Source: Schoenoplectus triqueter (Eukaryota; Streptophyta; Magnoliopsida; Poales; Cyperaceae). Taken from it: DNA of 64,000 nt. The position numbers were made by a program, and so were the translations under genes. Below are positions 55,268-63,411 of this stretch, in pieces. The stretch lies in contig CAXKVV010000081.1 in assembly GCA_964058805.1 (NCBI GenBank), forward strand, positions 124,001 to 188,000. Reading direction: 5' to 3'. Below the pieces are notes generated by a model that did not search any database, was not told the DNA's origin, and saw nothing but the letters and a program-made list of their open reading frames with translations. Every line of letters begins with the position of its first letter. The first letter of the stretch is position 1.

Positions 55268-55658
55268 TTCGAGGAGTCCAATAACGAACACCGTTCATAT
55301 CAAATAAGGGAAAGTTGTTGTATGACCACTGTCGAGGCACTTGAAGACGAATCAGAAGAGGACAGTGCTCCAATCCTGAAGAACGCCTTGAAACAGTTGG
55401 AGAAGGCACCCAACACAGTCGATGAGCTAACTGAAGTCAATCTAGGGACAGAAGAGGACCCACGACCAACCTTTATAAATGCGTCGTTACCAAAAGAGGT
55501 GGCTGACAGGCTGAAGACATTTCTTAAAGGTTATATGGACTGTTTCACCTGGAGTTACAAAAAAATGCCAGGACTAGACCCCAACGTGGCAGTCCATTAC
55601 TTAAAAATTGATCCAGCCTTCAAGCCGATCAAGCAAGCGCCGAGGAGAATGAGAATAG
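55268..55658 (+). pseudogene. Tat-like pol segment just upstream of RT
   Basis: This stretch continues in the same frame as the gag part. A Met at 55322 is followed by an acidic stretch, then VNLGTEEDPRPTFI, a FLKGYMDCFTWSYKKMPGLD block and an IKQAPRRMR block. In Tat/Ogre-like and other gypsy polyproteins these motifs lie directly before the RT fingers. The frame is interrupted at 55658 by the solo LTR and resumes at 57378 in the same phase, because LTR plus one target duplication is 1,719 bp, a multiple of three. Confidence 0.85.
55654..55658 (+). repeat. Target site duplication (left), AATAG
   Basis: The five bases AATAG directly precede the TG start of the solo LTR and are repeated at 57373-57377 directly after its CA end. 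Confidence 0.9.
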
Positions 55659-57372
55659 TGTTAGTGTTGTAGTGATCTAGTAGCCAATCATTGGATGATT
55701 GCATTTAGTTTCACGCAAAAGGATGATATATTTGATATTTTATTTGTTCCTTGAGTATTCATTATTTATATTTTGAGTTGGACTTCAAATGTGAAACATA
55801 TATATATAAAGATTATAATGAAAACTCTAAAAGTCCCTAATCCGTTAATTACCTAGGAACAATAATTAACGTAAATAGATTAGTGTGTAAGTTAAGTGTT
55901 GATCGTGTTTCACAGATCACTCGATAAGGGGTTATCGGCTTAATTACACAAATAGCATGTTGGACATGTTATTGGACATGACCCATGTTGAAATACTATA
56001 AAGATTGTGTTTGATGTCATTAGTATTTCATTTGGATGCTAATTCTTAGGTTGAGACAAATGATCTTCTTATACATCTGATTTGCATTTGTGGATATCGT
56101 CTAACGTTGTCCGTAACTGGCAGCCATAAGGGCTTTATCTCGGTGTACGTCTTTTGTATGAAGGGGATGCATGAGTCAAGAACACTGATGTCTCTCTCGT
56201 TTGTCGACGGGAGTGATGATATCCAACTAGGTGCACATAGTATACGAATGCATTGCAAAGGATGACATGATCTTGCCTTGCAACATTCGGGATATCGTAG
56301 GACATAGAATAAACATGAGGCAATTGTCGTTGCCTAGGACCGGGATATAAGTACCGCACTCATATCTGAATTATTTAGGGGTTGCGATGCATATTGCTGG
56401 GTGCCGCTCACAATCTATGAGATTAAGGGGTTTAATCTCATTGCTAAATAATTTGGGTCCCAAAGGGTCACACCGCAAAAGGATTGTGTCTCTATTCGTT
56501 CCTTGATCATTTAATATGTTGGACATATTAAATTGAGTCTTAAACATGAGATATATAGTCGTAGGAAATGACTAATTAATTATATTTATCAAATGGTTTG
56601 ATAAATAGGCTGAAAACATAAAAGCGATGCAAAGGCAGCCCGGTTCAGCCCCATTCGACTTCCATTCGGCCCAAATACCCATAGTGCAAGACATCTCACT
56701 ATTCTGGACGCATGAAGCCCAACTAGGGCCCTTCTAATGGCTGTACATGGCCTAAAGTAGTGGGTGATTATGCCAAAACGTGGGTAGAAGGTAAGGCTGA
56801 AGTTGGGAGCTGTTTTGCCACGTTTTCAGCAGTTTTGGGCTATTCTCCACTCTAGAACGTGGGGAAACTATCTAGGGACATAGAGAGAGGAGTCTCCTGC
56901 CTTGGGGCTCTATAAAAGGAGGCCTAGGCTGCAAAGAAACTCATCCATCTTTCACATACGCGTGCGGAAACTCTGCTGAATTTCTGCCGTGTATCTCATG
57001 TGTTGAGACCCATCTTCCACCAGATTTTTCACATAGATTAAAGGAGTTTATACACAGTGGTGTGGAGGAGATCAAGGAGAGTCTCTCTAGCATCCTAGCA
57101 AGTGCGAAGGAGATCGGATAGTGGGCTGCCTTGGTGGATACCTTGGAGGGCGCCTACACTTGGTGTCTTTGCGGGTACCGGTGCGAATAGATCAAGAAGG
57201 AGACTACCCCGAGCCTCCCCGAAGACTCACGCATCAAAGGTACAATAATTTAGTCTAGATCTATGATTTTGGTTCAGTTTTATCACATGCAAGATCCTTG
57301 TTTGAATTGTGCACCGAAAAATCAAAAATTCCGCATGTTCGTGTACTTGCTTGTTCAAACTAAATTCCAGCA
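55659..57372. mobile_element. Solo LTR (1,714 bp) inserted in the Tat-like pol
   Basis: The segment starts TGTTAG, ends CCAGCA (TG...CA), and is bounded by perfect 5-bp copies of AATAG. It has no ORF of note and contains a TATA box, ctctataaaagg, at about 56909-56920, some 1.25 kb from its start. That fits a U3-R-U5 layout read on the + strand. Removing it with one AATAG leaves the RT frame of the host element continuous, which supports the boundaries. A lone LTR with a target duplication is the usual product of recombination between the two LTRs of a full element. I could not tell whether the parent was copia or gypsy. Confidence 0.88.
56909..56920 (+). promoter_or_regulatory. TATA box of the solo LTR
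   Basis: The sequence ctctataaaagg lies in the last third of the LTR, after a GC-richer segment and before the likely R-U5 part. Its position fits the LTR Pol II promoter. Activity cannot be judged from sequence. Confidence 0.6.
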
Positions 57373-57377
57373 AATAG
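57373..57377 (+). repeat. Target site duplication (right), AATAG
   Basis: This is the second copy of the 5-bp duplication that brackets the solo LTR. The host pol frame resumes immediately after it. Confidence 0.9.
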
Positions 57378-57823
57378 AACCTGAAGAAAAGGTCGTAGAG
57401 GAAACAAAGAAACTCATCGATGTGGGCTTCATATGGGAAGAGGAAACACCAAAATGGGTGGCTAGCATTGTCCCGGTTAAAAAGCAAAATGGACAGATCC
57501 GTATCTGTGTGGATTTTCGGGACCTAAATAAGGTGTGTCCCAAGGACGATTTTCCGCTCCCGGTAAATGAAATCATAATTGACCATACATCCTCCTATGA
57601 AGTCTTCTCCTTCATGGATGATTATGCGGGCTACAATCAAATCAAAATGGCACCAGAAGATGAAAAGCACATAGCCTTCCGCACGCCGATTGGCATCTAT
57701 TGTTACAAAGTCATGCCGTTTGGGATCAAAAATGCGGGCGCCACTTACCAACGAGCAATGACAAAGATATTCGATTACCTGATCAATAAGATAGTTGAGT
57801 GCTATGTGGACGACCTAGTCATA
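57378..57823 (+). pseudogene. Tat-like reverse transcriptase core
   Basis: Reverse transcriptase copies element RNA into DNA in the cytoplasmic particle. In order the segment shows KVVEETKKLIDVGFI, IVPVKKQNGQIRICVDFRDL, CPKDDFPLP, FSFMDDYAGYNQIKMAPED with a catalytic Asp, YCYKVMPFGIKNAGATYQR and YVDDLVI with the paired catalytic Asp residues. The YCYKVMPFG...NAGATYQRAM wording is typical of the Tat/Ogre side of plant gypsy elements. A TGA at 57824 ends the frame, and the sequence continues from 57825 in another frame after an apparent small deletion. Confidence 0.92.
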
Positions 57824-57824
57824 T

Positions 57825-58000
57825 GAAGAACACCTTCAGTATCTCGAGGTAGTTTTCAACAGTCTAAGAGAACATGCGCTCAAGTTGAACCCGTTAAAAT
57901 GCTCATTCATGGTATCGTCTGGCAAATTTCTGGGGTTTGTGGTACGCCACAGGGGAATTGAAATAGACCTGGACAAAATCAAAGCGATCATGGAACTATC
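57825..58000 (+). pseudogene. Tat-like RT palm/thumb segment, frameshifted
   Basis: This segment reads EEHLQYLEVVFNSLREHALK and then KLNPLKCSF, GKFLGFVVRHRGIEID and KIKAIME, the usual RT C-terminal part. It lies in a different frame from 57378-57823. A few codons expected after the YVDD box are missing, so the shift probably comes from a short deletion. Near 58000 the frame returns to the earlier phase. Confidence 0.85.
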
Positions 58001-58436
58001 CCGCTAAAGAATTTAAAACAACTACGATCCTTACAAGGACAGTTAGCATATATCAGACGATTCATAGCCAATCTATCGGGTAAAATACAGCCTTTCACCC
58101 GGTTAACTAAGAAGAACATCCCGTTCAAATGGGACGGCGAATGTCAGCAAGCCTTTGAAGAAATCAAGGCTTATCTACTCAACCCTCCAGTGTTGGCGAC
58201 ACCCATACCCGGGAAAGAGCTCATTATATATACATCTACCTTGGACGGATCCTTGGGAGTCCTGTTGGCACAAGAGAACCAGGATGGCAATCAAAATACG
58301 TTGTACTACCTAAGTCGCATGATGGTGGGGGCAGAACACGGGTACTCACCAATCGAAAAGTATTGTTTAGGCCTAGTCTTTGCAGTGAAGAAGTTAAGGC
58401 ACTACATGCTGGCACACAAAGTCATCCTAATCCAAG
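58001..58436 (+). pseudogene. Tat-like RT connection and RNase H domain
   Basis: The segment starts with LKNLKQLRSLQGQLAYIRRF, the post-RT connection motif. FKWDGECQQAFEEIKAYL, VLATPIPGKELIIYTSTLDG, LYYLSRMM and EHGYSPIEKYCLGLVFAV follow, which is a gypsy RNase H domain that would degrade the RNA strand during reverse transcription. The frame breaks at about 58436 by a one- or two-base indel inside ccaaggtggatccg and continues in another frame. Confidence 0.88.
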
Positions 58437-58771
58437 GTGGATCCGCTCAAATACCTGATGACTCGGCCGATGCTGACGGGTAGGCTGGCCAAGTGGGCGA
58501 TCATTCTCACTGAGTTTGACATTACCTACATGTCACAAAAGGCGATCAAGGGGCAGACATTGGCAGACTTCTTAGCTGTGCACCCAATTCAAGATAACTC
58601 CCCACTAAAATGTGACTTTCCCGATGAGGAAACCTTACATGTTGAAGAAGGAAATCCTATATGGGAGTTGTACTTTGAAGGCGCCTCGTCAATTCGACCA
58701 ATTACGGGCCCAGGAGTTCTAACCGTGCGAGCTGGCGTAGGTCTAGTCTTTGTGACCCCAGATGTGATGGC
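58437..58771 (+). pseudogene. Tat-like RNase H tail and start of a second RNase H-like domain
   Basis: This segment reads DPLKYLMTRPMLTGRLAKWA, ITYMSQKAIKGQTLADFLA, and then IWELYFEGASS and AGVGLVFVTPDVM. The last two blocks look like the opening strands of the extra archaeal-type RNase H fold that marks Tat/Ogre elements. The domain is cut off after about 30 residues at 58771, where the neighbouring LTR begins. The rest of pol, including integrase, is absent. Confidence 0.8.
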
Positions 58772-59426
58772 GATCAAGTCATGGCAGGTCTACAGGTGAA
58801 CAATCATGATCAAGGAAGCAAGCTCTAGACCAGTTCTCAGTTTGAAGAACCAGGCCCAAGTCAGATTTGCAATTAATTTCCGAAATAGCTCTTTGGACAG
58901 ATTCGTACTGGGCTAGTATTTTGGGCATAACACTCTCATAAAGGCTCAGATTTGGGTGATTCAAATTTCTGTGATCTGATGATGAAATGAACTATCATTT
59001 TTATGTTTTGAGTTTCTCCAAATTCCAGATTTTTCTTGGTCAAAACCACGTGCCAAGTGAGCGTGGTCACTGAGGAGCCAGCCAGCAGCATTTAGTTTCT
59101 TGGAACTTGTCTTTTGAGTATCTCTATGTTTTAATTATATTTTAGAATTAGCAGTAGTAGTTAATGTTATTTTTATTGTGTTTTGATATTTGCAAAAGTA
59201 GTTAAGGAATTATTAATTAGTAAGAAGTTTCTAGAGTTGAGTTGTATGGCTATATCAAGCCTAATTTCTGAATGTAAACTCACTTGTTGAATTATTATGA
59301 AAAAGTTTATCTTGAGTTGAGTTTATCTCCTCTTTATCCTGCTGTGAGTTGAGAGTATCCTCCAGTTGTGATTTTATCGTTGAACGTGTGTGTGTCCTTG
59401 GACGATTCATAGCTCGAACGCTATCA
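58772..59426 (+). repeat. 5' LTR of the chromovirus-like element, 5'-truncated
   Basis: From gatcaagtcatggcagg onward, this 655 bp segment matches 63388-64000 in the same orientation. It ends with ctatca, two bases before the primer-binding site. The 3' copy has another 64 bp upstream of the matching point back to its TG start, so this copy has lost that part. The match is diverged by scattered substitutions and a few indels. Confidence 0.9.
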
Positions 59427-59428
59427 GT

Positions 59429-59440
59429 TGGTATCAGAGC
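59429..59440 (+). other. Primer-binding site, initiator-Met tRNA type
   Basis: The sequence tggtatcagagc lies two bases after the LTR's CA end. It is the standard complement of the 3' end of plant initiator methionine tRNA, used to start minus-strand DNA synthesis in most plant LTR retrotransposons. Confidence 0.93.
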
Positions 59441-59452
59441 AGCAGGCGGAGG

Positions 59453-60639
59453 ATGGTGCGACGTAGTGCTCGTGTCAATCCTCCTAAAGGCAACTAGCAA
59501 GCCGATCGAGATATTGAGTTGAACGAGTTGAGGCAGCATGTGCAACAACTCCAAGAGCGTCTAGCGCGCGTGGAGGCCGCTAGGAACAACCGTGATGATT
59601 CCTATCGTGGCTCAGATGGTGAAACTTATGGTGACGATGATGCAGAGTTCAACCCCTTTCACGACAACCACACCTTGGTGTCCGGTGATGAAGAGGCTCT
59701 TCATCAAAATCACACCCGATGAAACCAGCAATTTCGACGGGCTTTTGATCTAAAAGCGGACATCCCGATGTACAAAGGGCGCATACAACCCGATGAGTTC
59801 ATAGATTGGCTCAATACGGTTGAACATGTCTTTGAGTACCAAGATGTCCCTGAGGAAGAGAAGGTGAAGATTGTTGCCATCAAATTGAAGAAGCATACAT
59901 CTATTTGGTGGGAGCAGTTGAAAATGAAGCGAGCCCGTGAGGGTAAGCAAAAAATCAGAATATGGGAAAAGATGGTGAAAGAGTTGCGAAAGAAGTTTTT
60001 GCCGGAAGGGTACTTGCAAGAGGCCTTTCTTCAACTTCATGGTTTTGTTCAAGGTGATAAAACTGTGGCAGATTACACCGAGGAACTTGATCACCTCATG
60101 TTGAAGTGTGGCGTTGTTGAACCCGAAGAACAAACCATTGCACGATATCTTTGTGGCCTTCGCAAGGAGATTCATGATGTAATAACTTTACAGCCCTTTA
60201 TCTCTTATCGTGATGTGTTTAAACTTGCCACAAAAGTTGAAAATAACTCAAGGAGAAAGAAGTCAGAAAAATAGCGAGCTTTGGTGGTAGCCGAGTTCTC
60301 AATCGAGGCTATCCAACAAGCCATGGGAGCAGTACGCAATCAGCCAAACCAACATCAAGTGCAGTGGCCAAATTTCCAGCTAAAACCGCAACCGCAGGAC
60401 CCTCTAAACCAGGCCCTAAAGCTGTTCAATGCTATCGGTGCAAAGGGTACGGTCACATGATGTCCGAGTGCCCAAACCAGCGGGTATTTACCATTGTTGA
60501 AGAACCCCTAGAGGAGGAGCAAGCAGATTTTGATTCTCCACCCGTGTTTGATGAGGCAGCGGATGAGGAGGATGTCATTTATGAAGATACGGGTGAGATG
60601 TTGGTGATTAGGCGTGTGTTAAATTTCAGTCCCGTTTAA
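59453..60639 (+). pseudogene. Chromovirus-like gag with CCHC zinc knuckle, broken
   Basis: The first ATG after the PBS is at 59453. The frame holds a coiled-coil-like stretch (LNELRQHVQQLQERLARVEA), then the capsid core: FIDWLNTVEHVFEY, VKIVAIKLKKHTSIWWEQL, LRKKFLPEGYLQEAFLQL and VADYTEELDHLMLKCGV. In-frame stops lie at 59495 (TAG), 59720 (TGA) and 60272 (TAG). After about 60350 the reading moves to another frame and shows the nucleocapsid knuckle CYRCKGYGHMMSEC (CX2CX4HX4C, about 60430-60471) followed by an acidic tail ending at a TAA (60637-60639). Gag would assemble the particle. This copy cannot yield full-length Gag. Confidence 0.9.
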
Positions 60640-60894
60640 GATGATGTGTGGCTCCGTAACAATATCTTCCATACACGATGCACCTCTCATGGGAAGGTAT
60701 GCGATGTTATCATTGATAGTGGGAGTTGTGAGAATGTTATTTCTGAAATTATGGTGCAAAAATTGCCGCTTCAAACTGAAAAGCACCCAAAATCGTACAA
60801 ACTCTCTTGATTGAAAAAGGGTAAATGTGTGCAAGTTGACCAGCGTTGTTTGGTTAATTTTTCTATTGGTGAGAAGTACCGAGATGAGGTATGG
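60640..60894 (+). pseudogene. Chromovirus-like aspartic protease fragment
   Basis: This segment follows gag in the zinc-knuckle frame. It contains CDVIIDSGSCENVIS at about 60702-60746, with the DSG active-site triad of a retropepsin, which would cut the polyprotein. A TGA near 60808 interrupts it, and CLVNFSIGEKYRDEVW follows. The sequence is then broken at about 60894 by an unrelated insertion, and the end of the protease resumes at 61502. Confidence 0.85.
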
Positions 60895-61501
60895 TAATGA
60901 TATCTACTCCAAATCTTATAAAACTTTCAGATCTCATAGTGATAGACCTTTGAAGCCCTAAGGATGTTGGAATTGAAAGGTCAAGATAGTGCAAGAATGT
61001 AAAGAACCTAAGGTAGAAATGTATAAACCGGTTTGGGGCTTAATGTTCAAGTGTAATGGCAGCGGAATATAATTTAAATCAATTCAATTCTCACAAGAAT
61101 ATAGCAATCAAAGAAATGTGTGAAAATAAAAGTAAAGATAAAACAAGAACACAAGATGTAACAGAGTTTGACTTTAACAATGCCTACGTCTACGGGACCC
61201 TCAACCTCTAACAATTGAGGTTGAGCCGATTTATTTTAAAAAAGGGTTTTTACACTTGTAGAACTTGGTCCCTTATAAAAATGGGCTGCCAAGCCTATCG
61301 GTAATAAAAGTGACAACACACTCAAAATGTGAGTGACAACACACTCATAAGGCGAGTGACAACACACTCAAAAGGCGAGTGACAACACACTCAAAATATG
61401 AGTGACAACACACTCAAGAAAAGGTGAGCACTACAGCTCAAAAGAATATTTTCAAGAAGATCACGAAGGATCAAGTTGGGAGAATAGAGAGAAGCTAGAT
61501 T
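60895..61501. mobile_element. Unclassified ~0.6 kb AT-rich insertion in the protease region
   Basis: This stretch separates the protease part (DEVW) from its continuation ([11 protein letters not shown]) and has no coding match to the element. It contains five 23-bp repeats at about 61308-61421 and an aatgcctacgtctacggga block near 61178 that recalls reverse-oriented copia LTRs. I could not find a convincing target duplication or terminal repeats, so boundaries are good only to about 10-20 bp and the class is open. Confidence 0.55.
61308..61421. repeat. Five 23-bp tandem repeats (gagtgacaacacactcaaaa type)
   Basis: Units with the core gtgacaacacactca start near 61308, 61331, 61354, 61377 and 61400. 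They vary in the last few bases (aatgt, aaggc, aatat). Each contains gagtg and cactc, which can pair as a short hairpin. Confidence 0.9.
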
Positions 61502-62632
61502 GATGCTTGTCATTTACTTTTGGGGAGGCCTTGGCAGTTTGATAGAAAGGTACACCATGACGGTTTTAAAAACACTTATTCTTTTGAGCTGAATGGTGTT
61601 AAGATTAATTTGGGTCCTTCTAGAATGGAAATGAAATCTAAACCAGCCCTCAAGGATAGCAATTTCATTCTCTCAAAATCTGAATTTACTGAATTTTTTG
61701 AAGAATCCCAAATAGCCTTTGCATTGGTGGTGAAAGAAGTTAAGGGTGACAGAAGTACTCTAATACCAGGACCAGTGGTACATTTACTTGAACAATTTCA
61801 GAACCTTGTTCCAGATGAAATTCCAGCAGGTTTACCTCCAATGAGGAGTGTACAACACTGCATAGATTTTGTTCCTGGTGCAGTTTTGCCAAACAAGGCA
61901 GCCTACCGAATGAACCCAACAGAAAATGTCGAGTTGCAGCGGCAAGTAGATGAGTTGTTGAGCAAGGGTTTGGTGCGTGAAAGCATGAGTCATTGTGCAG
62001 TTCCAGCCTTGCTTGTGCCAAAGAAAGATGGTTCTTTTCGCATGTGTGTGGATAGTAGAGCGGTCAACAAGATTACTATCAAGTATCGCTTCCTTATTCC
62101 TCGTCTTGATGACATGCTATATCAGCTCCATGGTGCTAGTGTGTTTTCAAAAATTGATCTTAGAAGTGGGTACCATTAGATTCGTATGAGGCCTGGTGAT
62201 GAATGGAAGACGACATTTAAGACCCGTGATGGATTGTTTGAGTGGTTGGTGATGTCATTCGGACTCTCTAATGCTCCTAGTACTTTTATGAGACTAATGA
62301 ATTTGGTGTTTAAGTCTTTTATTGGCAGATTTGTGGTGGTCTATTTTGATGACATGCTCGTGTATAGCACGGGTAAAGAAGAGCATTTGGAACACCTTCG
62401 CCAAGTCTTTGAAGTGCTAACTGAACAGAAACTCTACATCAACCTCAAGAAGTGCGAGTTCCTAACCAGCAACTTGGTGTTTCTAGGCTATGTGGTTTCA
62501 GCTGAGGGTATTCATGTTGATCCTTCTAAGGTGGATGCAATTGTTTCATGGCCAACACCAGCCAACATTCACGATGTGAGGAGTTTTCATGGACTTGCCT
62601 CATTCTATCGCCGGTTCATTCGAGATTTCTAA
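61502..62632 (+). pseudogene. Chromovirus-like protease end and reverse transcriptase
   Basis: The frame starts with [20 protein letters not shown] and leads into RT. The motifs are [64 protein letters not shown] with a catalytic Asp, a TAG stop at 62177, [28 protein letters not shown] with the YFDD catalytic pair, [20 protein letters not shown] and [18 protein letters not shown]. The TAG sits where this family usually has Gln. At 62632 the RT connection ends abruptly and integrase follows, so the RNase H domain is missing. Confidence 0.92.
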
Positions 62633-63411
62633 CATCTGACAGAGACCCAAAGTTTGTTGGGTATTTTTGGAGAACACTTTGGCGTAAGATGGGTACCAAG
62701 CTGCAATTTAGTTCAGCCTATCATCCTCAAACCGATGGCCAAATTGAAATTGTGAATCGAAGTTTAGGTAATCTGTTGAGAAGCTTGGTGGGTGATAATA
62801 TATGTCAATGGGACCTTGTTCTACCTCAAGTTGAATTCGCTTAGAACAGGTCCAGCAGCAAGACGACAGGTAAAAGCCCTTTTGAATTGGTGTATGGATG
62901 CAATCCGAAGACTCCTCTTGATCTTGTGTCATTGCCAATCAGCCATAGCTATAGTGGAAATGCAGATGAGCGTGCTAAAGTAATCAAGGACTTGCATGAA
63001 CAAGTCAGCAAGAGGATTGAGAAGCAAAATCAGAAGTATGAAAGACAAACTAACAAGCACCGAAGGGCTGTGATTTTCAAAGAAGGTGATCTTGTGTGGG
63101 TGCATTTGAGCAAGGAGAGATTTCCACCTGGGCGCAATGCAAAGCTCAAGCACCGTGGTGATGGACCGTTCAAAATCTTATAGCGCATAGGTGACAATGC
63201 TTACAAGGTGGAGCTTCCCGGAGATTATGGTGTTTTAGCCACTTTCAATGTGAATGATCTTTCTCCATACCATGGCGAAAATGAGTCGAACTCGTGGGCG
63301 AGTTCTTTTCAATCGGGGGAGAATGATCAAGGAAAGAATCATTGTTCACCTGTAGAAAAGGACAATCTGTCTAGAGCTTACTTCCTTGATCAAGTCATGG
63401 CAGGTCTATAG
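62633..63411 (+). pseudogene. Chromovirus-like integrase C-terminal half, reading into the 3' LTR
   Basis: The segment begins with SDRDPKFVGYFWRTLW, which holds the second catalytic Asp of the integrase core, then FSSAYHPQTDGQIEIVNRSL with the catalytic Glu, WDLVLPQVEFA, TAG at 62842, KSPFELVYGCNPKTPLDLV, the basic KHRRAVIFKEGDLVWVHL region, TAG at 63181 and ATFNVNDLSPYHGENES. The zinc-binding N-terminus and the first catalytic Asp are missing. The frame is offset from RT by the deletion junction at about 62633. It continues through the PPT and about 29 codons into the 3' LTR before TAG at 63409. Confidence 0.9.
63315..63323 (+). other. Polypurine tract before the 3' LTR
   Basis: The purine run gggggagaa is followed directly by tgatcaagg. 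This is the usual primer for plus-strand synthesis and fixes the 3' LTR start at the next TG. Confidence 0.8.

Larger units (their letters stand above)
54251..58771 (+). mobile_element. Truncated Ty3/gypsy retrotransposon, Tat/Ogre-like
   Basis: This is a remnant of a non-chromodomain plant gypsy element. In order, the + strand reads a gag C-terminal part with a zinc-knuckle-like motif, an acidic linker, reverse transcriptase, RNase H and the start of a second RNase H-like domain, which is typical of the Tat lineage. No LTR, PBS or integrase of this element is present. The left end passes into the 58-bp minisatellite and the right end stops at 58771, where another element's LTR starts. The reading frame is broken by in-frame stops and three frameshifts, and a solo LTR sits inside it. 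It cannot encode a working polyprotein. Lineage assignment is by motif recognition only. Confidence 0.85.
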
